Source: Dictyoglomus turgidum DSM 6724 (lineage in GTDB: Bacteria; Dictyoglomota; Dictyoglomia; Dictyoglomales; Dictyoglomaceae). Taken from it: a DNA stretch of 64,000 bases. The notes beneath the pieces are model-generated. The model searched no databases and was not told the DNA's origin. It saw only the letters and a program-made list of their open reading frames with translations. Positions 24,641 through 35,064 of this stretch are shown here, one piece after another. Numbering within the stretch: the first letter of the stretch is position 1; every line of letters starts with the position of its first letter. Position numbers and translations under genes: made by a program. The stretch lies in the NCBI RefSeq assembly GCF_000021645.1, contig NC_011661.1, forward strand, positions 94,723 through 158,722, read 5' to 3'.

Positions 24641-25045
24641 CTAATCTTTATCCTCTATTATGTCAATCCATAGCTTTCTATATCTTGGTCCATCAAACTC
24701 TGCAAGAAATATTCCCTGCCAAGTACCAAGCTTTAATTTTCCCTCTCTAATAAATACAAAGGTATTAACTCCTACTATAGTGGACTTAATATGGGCTGGA
24801 GAATTTCCTTCCAAATGAGCATATGGCAGATTCTGTGGTACTATTCTTTCATAGGCATTCAATATATCTCTTATAACACTAGGGTCATAATTTTCATTTA
24901 TTAAAATCCCACAAGTGGTATGGGGCACATAAATAAAACAGATTCCATTTCTAACTTTACTCTCTTTAACGGTCTCTTCTATTTTTTCCGTAACATCAAC
25001 AAGAGCAATTTTTTGGGGTGTAGATACAGATATTTCATAAAACAT
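24641..25045 (-). CDS. YjbQ family protein (UPF0047)
   Basis: This 134-aa protein has the family signature: YVPHTTCGILINENYDP (residues about 44-60), YAHLEGNSPAHIKS with two His, and LGTWQGIFLAEFDGPR. The conserved His and Glu residues form a putative metal or phosphate site. YjbQ members have been described as secondary thiamine phosphate synthases, and the physiological role is unsettled. It is divergent from rtcB across an 85-bp gap. Confidence 0.93.
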   Translation of the reverse strand: MFYEISVSTPQKIALVDVTEKIEETVKESKVRNGICFIYVPHTTCGILINENYDPSVIRDILNAYERIVPQNLPYAHLEGNSPAHIKSTIVGVNTFVFIREGKLKLGTWQGIFLAEFDGPRYRKLWIDIIEDKD

Positions 25046-25067
25046 TATTTTTCTTTTCCTCCTTTCC

Positions 25068-25097
25068 TTGTTTTTTAGAAGATATATTCATTATAAT
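25068..25097 (+). promoter_or_regulatory. Promoter of rtcB
   Basis: TTGTTT (25068-25073) and TATAAT (25092-25097) lie 18 bases apart, with a leader of about 27 bases carrying GGAGGTGAG before the ATG at 25131. Confidence 0.65.
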
Positions 25098-25130
25098 AAA
25101 ATTATAGGAAAAAATGGAGGTGAGTATATC

Positions 25131-26591
25131 ATGAGCAATGAGTGGAAGGGAAAAATAATTAAGATAGATGATTATAAATTTATGATTCCAAAGGACTATA
25201 AACCTTTTATGAAGGTGGACGGAATAATTTTTGCTGATGACAAGCTCATGGAAGATATTGTAAAAGACCAATCTCCCGAACAAGTAGCAAACGTAGCCTC
25301 TCTTCCAGGCATAATTAAATATTCCTTGGCAATGCCAGATATCCATTGGGGATATGGCTTTCCTATTGGTGGGGTTGCTGCCATGAAGAAAAAGGGAGGA
25401 GTTATATCTCCAGGAGGAGTAGGATACGATATCAACTGTGGTGTAAGACTCATAAGAACAAACCTTAGTAAAGAAGATGTAATGCCAAGGCTTAAAGAGC
25501 TTGTAGATGCCCTTTTTGATAAAATTCCTGCAGGAGTAGGGTCTGAAGGAGATTTGAGAGTTAAAGGAAAAGAACTTGATGAAGTTTTAGAAAAAGGAGC
25601 CCAGTGGGCTGTAAAACAAGGATATGGATGGAGGGAAGATTTAGAGCATATTGAGGAAAGAGGAAGATTAAGCTACGCTGATCCAGATAAAGTTTCAAAA
25701 AAAGCAAAAGAAAGAGGAGAGTTTCAACTTGGAACCCTTGGATCTGGAAACCACTTCCTTGAGGTTCAAGTAGTAAGTAGAATCTTTGAACCAGATATTG
25801 CAGATAAATTAGGTTTATTCCCTGATCAAGTAGTAGTAATGGTTCATACAGGATCTCGAGGATTAGGGCACCAGGTAGCAGAAGATTATATTAGAATAAT
25901 GAAAAATGCCATGAAGAAATATGGAATTGAGGTGCCAGATATTCAACTTGCCTGCGCCCCTTTTGACTCGCCAGAGGGACAAGACTACTTCTCAGCAATG
26001 TGTGCTGCTGCCAATTTTGCTTGGGCAAATAGGCAAATGATAACCCATTGGGTAAGAGAGGTATTTGAGGAAATATTTAGAGAAAGCGCTGAATCCCTTG
26101 GAATGAAACTAATATACGATGTAGCTCACAATATTGCAAAGCTTGAAGAACATGATATAGATGGAAAACTTGAAGAGGTTATAGTTCATAGAAAAGGAGC
26201 AACAAGAGCTTTTCCAGCTGGACATCCTGATCTTCCAGAAGCCTATAAAGAGATAGGACAACCAGTAATCATTCCAGGAGATATGGGAAGATCTTCCTTC
26301 GTGTTAATAGGTTTACCAAAAGCTATGGAACTTGCTTTTGGATCTACTTGTCATGGGGCAGGAAGAACTCAAAGTAGGAGCAAACTCCTAAAAAGTGGTA
26401 GAAGAGCCTATGAAATCGAGCAAGAACTTTTAGAAAAAGGAATCCTCGTAAGGGCTGCATCTAAGTCTTCATTAGTAGAAGAAGCATCAGAAGCATACAA
26501 AAATGTAGTAGATGTGGTGAACGTAGTACATAATGCAGGACTTTCTAAGAGGGTAGCTCAAATGAAGCCCATAGCTGTGATTAAGGGATAA
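25131..26591 (+). CDS. rtcB: RNA-splicing ligase RtcB
   Basis: This 486-aa Mn- and GTP-dependent ligase joins 2',3'-cyclic phosphate or 3'-phosphate ends to 5'-OH RNA. The active-site Cys is in GYDINCGVRLI, and metal ligands include His in GSGNHFLEVQ and HTGSRGLGHQ. The His that takes GMP is in STCHGAGRTQSR. The longer frame from 25068 is discarded because GGAGGTGAG precedes the ATG at 25131. No intein is present. No archease gene is adjacent. Confidence 0.96.
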   Translation: MSNEWKGKIIKIDDYKFMIPKDYKPFMKVDGIIFADDKLMEDIVKDQSPEQVANVASLPGIIKYSLAMPDIHWGYGFPIGGVAAMKKKGGVISPGGVGYDINCGVRLIRTNLSKEDVMPRLKELVDALFDKIPAGVGSEGDLRVKGKELDEVLEKGAQWAVKQGYGWREDLEHIEERGRLSYADPDKVSKKAKERGEFQLGTLGSGNHFLEVQVVSRIFEPDIADKLGLFPDQVVVMVHTGSRGLGHQVAEDYIRIMKNAMKKYGIEVPDIQLACAPFDSPEGQDYFSAMCAAANFAWANRQMITHWVREVFEEIFRESAESLGMKLIYDVAHNIAKLEEHDIDGKLEEVIVHRKGATRAFPAGHPDLPEAYKEIGQPVIIPGDMGRSSFVLIGLPKAMELAFGSTCHGAGRTQSRSKLLKSGRRAYEIEQELLEKGILVRAASKSSLVEEASEAYKNVVDVVNVVHNAGLSKRVAQMKPIAVIKG

Positions 26592-26604
26592 ATCATATTT
26601 TCCT

Positions 26605-26634
26605 TTGACATAGTCTTTTTCTTTTTGATATAAT
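26605..26634 (+). promoter_or_regulatory. Strong promoter of glpP
   Basis: Consensus TTGACA (26605-26610) and TATAAT (26629-26634) are separated by 18 bases. The leader of about 45 bases ends in AGAGAGGGG, a ribosome site for the ATG at 26686. Confidence 0.8.
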
Positions 26635-26685
26635 GAAAAACAAGAATATATAAGGTTTTAAAATCTCTTTCAGAGAGGGGATAAA

Positions 26686-27273
26686 ATGGAAAAGAAGAGA
26701 CTTTCAAAAGAAGAGTTTCTTGATGTCCTTAAAGGTAACCCCATTATAGCAGCAGTCAGAGAAGAAGAGAGACTTTCACAAGCATTGCAAAGTAAAGCAA
26801 AGGTTCTTTTTCTTCTTAAAACCAACGTGTTAACATTACCAAATGTGGTCCAAGAGATTAAATCTCATGGAAAACTAGTATTTATACACTTAGACCTCTT
26901 AGAAGGTTTAGCACAAGACAAATATGCCCTTAGATATTTAGGGGATGTGGTAGGGATTGATGGAGTAATTACCACAAGAGCCAACTTAATACAACAGGCA
27001 AAAGCAGAAGACTTGATAGCCATTCAGAGATTCTTTGTACTTGACTCTTCGGCCCTTGCTACAGGAGTAAAAATTATGCAATCAGCTGAACCTGACATGG
27101 TAGAGATTCTTCCTGGAATTATATTTATCCATTTAGGAGAAGAACTAAGAACCCAAATTCCTTACCCTCTTATAGCTGGAGGATTAATAAGAACCCCTGA
27201 GGAAGCAAGAGAGATTTTAAAAGCGGGAGCTACAGCAGTATCTACCACTTCAGTTACTTTGTGGAATATGTAG
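26686..27273 (+). CDS. glpP: GlpP-family antiterminator-like protein
   Basis: This 195-aa TIM-barrel-like protein is related to Bacillus GlpP, which binds glp leader RNA with glycerol-3-phosphate. The family marks are NPIIAAVREEE near the N-terminus, FIHLDLLEGLAQDK, VDGVITTRANLIQQAK-like spacing, and PLIAGGLIRTPEEAREIL with AVSTTS at the end (phosphate-binding loops). No glpF, glpK or glpD is in the window, so the target leader must be elsewhere, or the protein has another role. Its 3' end overlaps atpC on the opposite strand by 20 bases. Confidence 0.9.
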   Translation: MEKKRLSKEEFLDVLKGNPIIAAVREEERLSQALQSKAKVLFLLKTNVLTLPNVVQEIKSHGKLVFIHLDLLEGLAQDKYALRYLGDVVGIDGVITTRANLIQQAKAEDLIAIQRFFVLDSSALATGVKIMQSAEPDMVEILPGIIFIHLGEELRTQIPYPLIAGGLIRTPEEAREILKAGATAVSTTSVTLWNM

Positions 27274-27691
27274 TGTAAAGTTTAACAGCCTTTTGCTTTA
27301 AAGAATTTAAGAGAAGAGCTTTATGAAGCTCTTCTCTTTCTTTATAATTTTGAGCCTGATTTAATTTATTTTTAAGTTCAATCTCTTCCTTTTTAAGAAC
27401 ATCCTCATTCAGTCTTTCCCCTAATTCTCCATCCTCAGCAACAATATATATTTTATCCTTTGTAATCTCCATAAAACCTTCAGAAACCACTAAGATAATC
27501 TCTTTATCTCCACTTCTGGCTTTAATAATTCCTGGCATAACCCTTGCCAAAGTATTGACATGACCAGGTAAAATTCCTATCATGCCATCTTCTAAAGGGA
27601 TACTTACTGCATCCACAAATCCTCTAAAGACAGATTTCATTGGAGTATTTACTTCAAGATATAGTCTCTTAGAAGTAGATTCTTTTTTCAT
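27254..27691 (-). CDS. atpC: ATP synthase epsilon subunit
   Basis: This 145-aa F1 subunit has the N-terminal beta-sandwich (LEVNTPMKSVFRG, GMIGILPGHVNTLARV) and the C-terminal helical hairpin (residues about 88-140) that can inhibit hydrolysis. It is the last gene of the atp operon and follows atpD by 2 bases. The 3' end overlaps the convergent glpP gene by 20 bases with no terminator between them. Confidence 0.95.
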   Translation of the reverse strand: MKKESTSKRLYLEVNTPMKSVFRGFVDAVSIPLEDGMIGILPGHVNTLARVMPGIIKARSGDKEIILVVSEGFMEITKDKIYIVAEDGELGERLNEDVLKKEEIELKNKLNQAQNYKEREELHKALLLNSLKQKAVKLYTTYSTK

Positions 27692-27693
27692 AA

Positions 27694-29942
<2,249 letters not shown>

Positions 29943-29965
<23 letters not shown>

Positions 29966-31469
29966 ATACTTCTTTTTCAAACTCCTGAAATATATTATGA
30001 AGCTGATAAATTATCTGATCAGAAAGTTGTAACTCTTCTCTTAAGAAGGTTAGTACCGAAGAGTATTTTAGTTTTAAATATGCAATATACTTAATAACCA
30101 CATCTTTAACCTTTTCCACAGGATAGTTATCAAGAAATCCTCCATTAGCAAGGTAAAAAGAAATAATTTGCTCTTCAATAGGTTGTACTTCATGGGCTCC
30201 TTGTTTTAAAAGCTCCTCTACTCTTCTTCCTCTCTCAATCTTCTTTTTTGTTGCCATATCAAGCTCTGTCCCAAACTCAAGGAACATAGCATATTCCCTA
30301 TATTGAGCAAGATCAAGTCTTAATCTTCCTGCAACCTGTCTCATTCCCTTAGGCTGAGCTGAACCACCGACCCTTGATACTGAAAGTCCTACGTTTATAG
30401 CAGGTCTTATACCTGCATTAAAGAGATTAGTATCTAAATATATTTGTCCATCGGTTATGGAAATTAAGTTTGTAGGAATATAGGTAGAGATTTCACCTGA
30501 AAGAGTCTCTGCTATAGGAAGAGCTGTTAAAGCTCCCCCTCCAAGCCTTTTATTTAACTTTGCCGCTCTTTCTAAAAGATGGGCATGAAGATAAAATATA
30601 TCTCCAGGATAAGCCTCCCTTCCTGGTACCCTTCTTAAAAGAAGTGCCACCTCTCTATAAGTATTGGCATGTTTAGTTAAATCATCGTAGACAATTAGTA
30701 CTCTCTCCCCTTGTCTCATAAAATACTCTCCCATAGCACAACCCGCCATAGGAGCAATATACCTTAATGCAGGTGGTTCATCAGGGAAAGTTGCAATAAC
30801 AATAGTATTAGATAAAGCACCATACTCTCTTAAAGTTTGAACAATCCTCGCAATGTTTGTTCTCTTTTGAGCTATTGCCACATAAATACAGATAGTACCA
30901 TAATTCTTTTGAGAGATTATGGTATCAAGAGCAATAGTAGTTTTGCCTGTTTGTCTATCTCCAAGAATGAGTTCCCTTTGACCATGACCAATTGGAATTA
31001 AGGCATCAATAGTTCTTATGCCTGTATACAATGGCTCCTTCACAGGTTCTCTATCAAAAATACTTGGAGCCTCATTATCTATAGGCACATAAGCCTCAGG
31101 AAATATTAATCCTCCACCATCAATAGGATTTCCAAGGGGATCTATTACTCTTCCAAGGAAACCATTCCCTGTAGGAACTTGTAAAATTTTACTCGTTGAA
31201 TAAACCACATCTCCTTCCTTCACATATTCGTCCTTTCCAAAAAGTATTACTCCTACCGAATCTTCTTTTAAAGAAAGCACCATTCCCTGAATACCTGACT
31301 CAAAAACTACCATCTCTCCTATAAAGGCAGAGTTTAAAAGAGAAACCTCAGCAACTCCATCTCCCACATGCTTTACATAACCAATATTAGATATTCGAGG
31401 AGAGAAATCATATTCTTTTATTTTTTTCTCAATCTTATCTATGGGCAGACCAAGTACTTCTTCTTTCAT
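29943..31469 (-). CDS. atpA: ATP synthase alpha subunit
   Basis: This 508-aa non-catalytic nucleotide-binding subunit has P-loop GDRQTGKTTIALD (about residues 168-180), the arginine-finger region PAINVGLSVSRVGGSAQ (about 365-381) and the PGREAYPGDIFYLHAHLLERA block. It starts inside the last codons of atpF (4-base overlap) and overlaps atpG. The N-terminal 25 residues are less conserved, as usual. Confidence 0.98.
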
Positions 31470-32203
31470 ATATTTTCCACCTCTCTTATGGAGTCATATA
31501 TCTGTGAGAGGTGATAATCAAGGGAATTATCAATCAAAAACTCACCTATAAATAGTTTAAATCCTAATCCAATGCTTGGGTCTAATTCAAAGTTAAGTTT
31601 CCAACTCCCAGGAAGAAGAGATCTTAATTTATCTTCTATCTTCTTTTTTATTTGACCACTCACATTATCAGGAGAAACAAACCTAATTTCTTCAATATTA
31701 TCACCCTTTACATTTACAATCAGTAAATTCAAAGAATCTACAAATTGATTAATAAGGAGTTCTTCAGCCTCAACAGGAAGAAATCTCCTGAAAAATTCCT
31801 TTATTATTAGTCTTGAAAGAGACAATACCTCCTTTTTAGCAGTTTCTAAAACTCTTTTCCTTTCAGCCATGGATATCTCGTGAGCTTTAACTATAATCTT
31901 TTCAGCCTCTTCTTCAGCTTTTGCTGTAATATCTCTCTTCATCTTCTCAGCTGTTACAATTGCCTCATTAACAATTTTTGCAGCCTCATCTCTTGCTTGA
32001 GCAAGTTGAGATTCTCTTTGTTTCCTCAATTCCTCAGCCTCTTGAAGCTTTTTTTCTGCCTCCTTCATTGCTAATTCAATCTTTTCCCTTCTCTCATTCA
32101 TTATTCGGATAATAGCACCAAGAAAGTATCTCTTTATTATCCAAGCAAGAGCGAGAAGATTAACTATGGAAGAAAAAATTGTCAACAAATTGAACGAAAA
32201 CAT
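31466..32203 (-). CDS. atpF: ATP synthase b subunit with delta-like C-terminal domain
   Basis: The 245-aa protein is longer than a normal b subunit of about 160 aa. It starts with one membrane helix (residues 5-25), has a charged coiled coil (about 30-125, MKEAEKKLQEAEELRKQ and similar), and ends with a domain (about 150-245). The sequence LDPSIGLGFKLFIGEFLIDNSLDYHLSQI there resembles the C-terminus of delta/OSCP. No separate atpH lies between atpF and atpA. The protein may therefore serve as both b and delta, as proposed for the longer b subunits of alternative F-type ATPases. Confidence 0.85.
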   Translation of the reverse strand: MFSFNLLTIFSSIVNLLALAWIIKRYFLGAIIRIMNERREKIELAMKEAEKKLQEAEELRKQRESQLAQARDEAAKIVNEAIVTAEKMKRDITAKAEEEAEKIIVKAHEISMAERKRVLETAKKEVLSLSRLIIKEFFRRFLPVEAEELLINQFVDSLNLLIVNVKGDNIEEIRFVSPDNVSGQIKKKIEDKLRSLLPGSWKLNFELDPSIGLGFKLFIGEFLIDNSLDYHLSQIYDSIREVENI

Positions 32204-32228
32204 ATCCTTTCGCCTTCTTTATCATTTC

Positions 32229-32486
32229 TTAAGAGAGTTTTCCAAGAAGTGGATTTGCAAAGAGAAGAATTAAAGCAACAGTTAAGGTAAAAATCATTAT
32301 GGTTTCTATAAAAGCAAGGGCAAAAAGAAGCATTCTATTTATTTGGTCTCCTGCTTCAGGTTGACGAGCCACACTTTCAAAGGCACTTGCCGCTGCATTT
32401 CCCTGAGCTTTAGTGGCATTCATACCCACAAGAGCTACTGAAAATCCCGCAGTAATAATAGAAGCTATAATTACCCATGCAAGCAT
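32229..32486 (-). CDS. atpE: ATP synthase c subunit (rotor ring)
   Basis: This 85-aa hairpin of two membrane helices has the polar loop ESVARQPEA. The ion-binding carboxylate is E61 in LAFIETIMIF, followed by Thr62. Gln28 in helix 1 (KAQGN) matches the Gln used by Na-dependent c rings, and Thr after Glu is compatible with Na binding. The Val, Thr and Tyr ligand-network positions of the Ilyobacter ring are replaced by hydrophobic residues or Phe. Ion specificity is therefore open. The position between atpB and atpF is standard. Confidence 0.96.
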   Translation of the reverse strand: MLAWVIIASIITAGFSVALVGMNATKAQGNAAASAFESVARQPEAGDQINRMLLFALAFIETIMIFTLTVALILLFANPLLGKLS

Positions 32487-32500
32487 ACTTTTACCTCCTT

Positions 32501-33163
32501 CTATTCCTCTAATGCTGCTGCAAGATATGCAGCGCTAAGACTTGTAAAAATAAAAGCCTGTATAAATCCCATAAACATATTAAGAGCCATTATAGGGACA
32601 GGAACGATAAGAGGAGCAAGTAAAGAAATAATGCCAAGTACAATATGTTCACCAGAAATATTGCCAAAAAGCCTTAATGCCAAAGAAACAGGACGAGTAA
32701 TTTGCTCCAAGATATTTATAGGTAGAAATAAGACCGAGGGAGAAACAAAACTCTTAAGATATTCTACTCCTCTCTCTTTAAAAGCCACATACTGAATATA
32801 GAGGATAGTACCAATAGCAAGCCCTGCAGTTACATTAATATCAGAGGTTGGAGAGGTAAAACCAGGAATAAAGCCTGACCAGTTTGAGATAAGAATAAAC
32901 AAAAACAAAGTTGCAAAGAAAGAGAAATATTTCTCCGCTATATGCTCTTCCAGAAAACCAGAAAGATATCTTTTAAACATCTCAACCAAAGTTTCTGCAA
33001 TATTTTGCCTTGTAGTAATGGTTTCCTTGGGTTTATAGCTTAGCCAAAAAGCAAGAAGAATAACAAAGAGAGATACTATCTGTAAAGAGATAAGAGTGTT
33101 TGTTATAGGAATTCCAAATATTTGGCCTACAACCCGTGGTCCTATTTCAGGCCCTCGTTCCAT
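32501..33163 (-). CDS. atpB: ATP synthase a subunit
   Basis: This 220-aa membrane stator subunit has the essential Arg (R164) in PVSLALRLFGNISGEH, and NWSGFIPGFTSPTSD gives the loop with polar residues seen in most a subunits. There are five or six helices. The ATG at 33163 has GGAGGAG seven bases upstream. It overlaps the AtpR-like gene by 17 bases. Confidence 0.96.
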   Translation of the reverse strand: MERGPEIGPRVVGQIFGIPITNTLISLQIVSLFVILLAFWLSYKPKETITTRQNIAETLVEMFKRYLSGFLEEHIAEKYFSFFATLFLFILISNWSGFIPGFTSPTSDINVTAGLAIGTILYIQYVAFKERGVEYLKSFVSPSVLFLPINILEQITRPVSLALRLFGNISGEHIVLGIISLLAPLIVPVPIMALNMFMGFIQAFIFTSLSAAYLAAALEE

Positions 33164-33509
33164 CTTTACTCCTCCACACCTTCCATATCATATACCATTG
33201 TCCTACAACATATCCTATTAAAAAGAGTATGACGCCTATAAATCCTGCTTTAACACTCAACAAAAACAACAATATTAAAACTCCATACCTTTTTATTATA
33301 CTCCTATTATACCCACTTAAGCCATATTTTTTCAAATCTCTTGCCAACCAACAAAAAGAGATTATACTCCCAGATAATCCAAAAATCAAGGAAGAAATAG
33401 GAGAATATATGAAAAAGAAAATAAGTCCTATTAATACTCCGTAAAAGGCAATATCTAAGTATTTACCGTAGAAATCTGAATATATCACGGAATCCCACCC
33501 ATATTCCAA
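33147..33509 (-). CDS. Small four-helix membrane protein, AtpI/AtpR-like
   Basis: This protein of up to 120 aa has four hydrophobic helices and a basic C-terminus (MIWKVWRSKDG), placed between the AtpI-like gene and atpB. It resembles ATP synthase I (PF03899) or AtpR proteins, which help c-ring assembly or contact the c ring. The start is uncertain: the TTG at 33509 lies inside the preceding gene, and a GTG at 33488 is an alternative. The assignment rests mainly on position and topology. Confidence 0.7.
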   Translation of the reverse strand: MEYGWDSVIYSDFYGKYLDIAFYGVLIGLIFFFIYSPISSLIFGLSGSIISFCWLARDLKKYGLSGYNRSIIKRYGVLILLFLLSVKAGFIGVILFLIGYVVGQWYMIWKVWRSKDGTRA

Positions 33510-33669
33510 GGACTGTAAAAGCTAAAAGAAACACAGGAGAAGTATTAAAAAGTTTATCAAGGTAATAACCTATGAAGATACCCACAAGAAGAGATCCAAG
33601 AAGCCCAGTACCAAGAGCAAAAGTAAAATTAAATATCTCCCATATATTTTTGGGCTTTTTTCTCTTCAT
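33463..33669 (-). CDS. atpI: F0F1-ATPase assembly protein, ATPase_gene1 (AtpI/AtpQ-like)
   Basis: This 68-aa, two-helix membrane protein has a basic N-terminus and the pattern GTGLLGSLLVGIFIGYYLDKLF, then an aromatic-rich second helix ending in GFRDIFRF, as in the ATPase_gene1 family (PF09527). The ATG at 33669 is preferred over a GTG at 33681 because GTGAGG then serves as its ribosome site. It opens the atp genes proper, 14 bases before the trmL stop. Confidence 0.8.
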   Translation of the reverse strand: MKRKKPKNIWEIFNFTFALGTGLLGSLLVGIFIGYYLDKLFNTSPVFLLAFTVLGIWVGFRDIFRFLR

Positions 33670-33682
33670 TTTAAACCTCACT

Positions 33683-34144
33683 TTAAAATTTTTTAATTTG
33701 TCTTAATGCCTCATAAACTACTACTGCAACTGAACTTGATAAATTCAAAGATCTCACAGGACCAAACATGGGAATAGTAACAGAATTTTCCCAATATTTT
33801 TCAATTATCTCTGACGGAATTCCGTAATCTTCAGATCCAAAAATTAAATAATCACCCTCCTGATAAGAAACCTCCGTATATAACTTAAAAGCCGGAGACT
33901 CTACAAAGATAAATCTTCCATTTTTGTTCCTCTCTACAAATTCTTCAAAGTTCTTATATACTTCATAATCCAAAAAACTCCAATAATCAAGTCCAGCTCT
34001 TTTCAAGTATTTATCATTAAGAGAAAAACCAATCTTTCCCACAAGATGTAATTTGGAATTTGTTGCTACACAAAGTCTTCCTATATTTCCTGTATTATAC
34101 GGTATCTGTGGTTCTATTAATACCACATGTAAATTGTATCTCAT
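33683..34144 (-). CDS. trmL: tRNA (cytidine/uridine-2'-O)-methyltransferase TrmL
   Basis: This 153-aa SPOUT enzyme methylates the ribose of wobble base 34 in leucine tRNAs. It has motif 1 NTGNIGRLC (residues about 17-25), motif 2 YLIFGSEDYGIPSEI (about 98-112) and motif 3 RSLNLSSSVAVVVYEALRQ (about 131-149), forming the trefoil knot and SAM site. Its start overlaps the yqeY stop by 4 bases. Confidence 0.95.
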   Translation of the reverse strand: MRYNLHVVLIEPQIPYNTGNIGRLCVATNSKLHLVGKIGFSLNDKYLKRAGLDYWSFLDYEVYKNFEEFVERNKNGRFIFVESPAFKLYTEVSYQEGDYLIFGSEDYGIPSEIIEKYWENSVTIPMFGPVRSLNLSSSVAVVVYEALRQIKKF

Positions 34145-34596
34145 TCACCTTTTAATAATTCCTCCACAACCCTTCTTATTTCTTCTCCTTCAGCAAATCC
34201 TCTTAGTTCTGCCATAGCCTCTTTCATAACCTTCCCCATATCCTTCATGGTTCTCGCCCCAACTCTTTCAATAATACTTTTTATTCTTTCTTTGAGTTCT
34301 TCTTCTGATAAACCCTGAGGTACATATTCCTGTAAAATAGCAAGCTCCTTTTCTTCCTTTTCTGCTAAATCTTCCCTTCTACCCTGTTTATACATTTCTA
34401 TAGCCTCTTTTCTCTTTTTTATTTCTTTTTTTATTACATCCAAAACCTCTTGATCATCAAGCTCTTTTCCTTTTTCTCTCAACTCTATTTCTCGGTACTT
34501 TATGGCTGATCTTAAAGTACTTAGAACCTCCGCTCTAAAACTATCCTTGTTCTTCATCGCAGACATATAATCCTTTGTTATCCTTTCATAAAGCAT
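34141..34596 (-). CDS. yqeY: GatB/YqeY domain protein
   Basis: This 151-aa all-helical protein is related to the C-terminal tail of the GatB amidotransferase subunit. It begins YERITKDYMSAMKNKDSFRAEVLSTLRSAI and has LQEYVPQGLSEEEL and KDMGKVMKEAM blocks. Its role is thought to be linked to tRNA-dependent amidation, but is unproven. GGAGGATGAAGG precedes the ATG. The 3' end of a broken GNAT gene overlaps the first codons. Confidence 0.93.
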   Translation of the reverse strand: MLYERITKDYMSAMKNKDSFRAEVLSTLRSAIKYREIELREKGKELDDQEVLDVIKKEIKKRKEAIEMYKQGRREDLAEKEEKELAILQEYVPQGLSEEELKERIKSIIERVGARTMKDMGKVMKEAMAELRGFAEGEEIRRVVEELLKGE

Positions 34597-35064
34597 CCTT
34601 CATCCTCCTTTTTTAAAGACTGATAGAACTCTTCTCTTAATATGGAGTAAAGCTTCATATCCCAAAAGCTTCCTTTAACAAACACCTCTTCCCTCAAAAC
34701 TCCTTCAAATTTCATTCCTACCTTTTGCATAACCCTTTCCAATGCAATATTTTCTACTTTACACTTTGCTTGAATCCTATCTTACTGCTTCCGTCATTAA
34801 ACCTTGATTCCAGTACTTCCTCGACAAAACATAACCTATCTCTGCTTTGTAATTTTTCCTATCCCACCATACAAAACCACAAGTTCCAATTATCTTCTTG
34901 TTCTCTTTATACTCTATTTCCCAATCTCTATATCCCTCTTTTTCATACTTATTTACTTCTAAATCCTTTGCATAATCAAATATATCTTGAGCATCTTCTA
35001 AAGAAAGCTTTCTCAAAACAAGACGAGATGTCTCTAAGACAGGAAAAATTTTAAAACTCTCCAT
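34578..35064 (-). pseudogene. GNAT acetyltransferase (RimJ/RimL type) with internal deletion
   Basis: The first part (34777-35064) reads ETSRLVLRKLSLEDAQDIF and reaches WNQGLMTEAVR, the acetyl-CoA site. It then stops where about 12-15 residues of the next helix should follow. In another frame the gene resumes as RIQAKCKVENIALERVMQKVG and ends in the usual FVKGSFWDMKLYSILREEF. A short out-of-frame deletion thus inactivated it. It overlaps the deacetylase gene by 14 bases and yqeY by 19. Confidence 0.8.

Noticed and set aside
25068-25130. Longer N-terminus for RtcB
   Set aside because: The extension contains the promoter and ribosome site, and RtcB proteins begin near the ATG at 25131.
34725-35054. 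Plus-strand 109-codon frame opposite the GNAT remnant
   Set aside because: It is a shadow frame. The minus strand has clear GNAT motifs, and this frame has no ribosome site.
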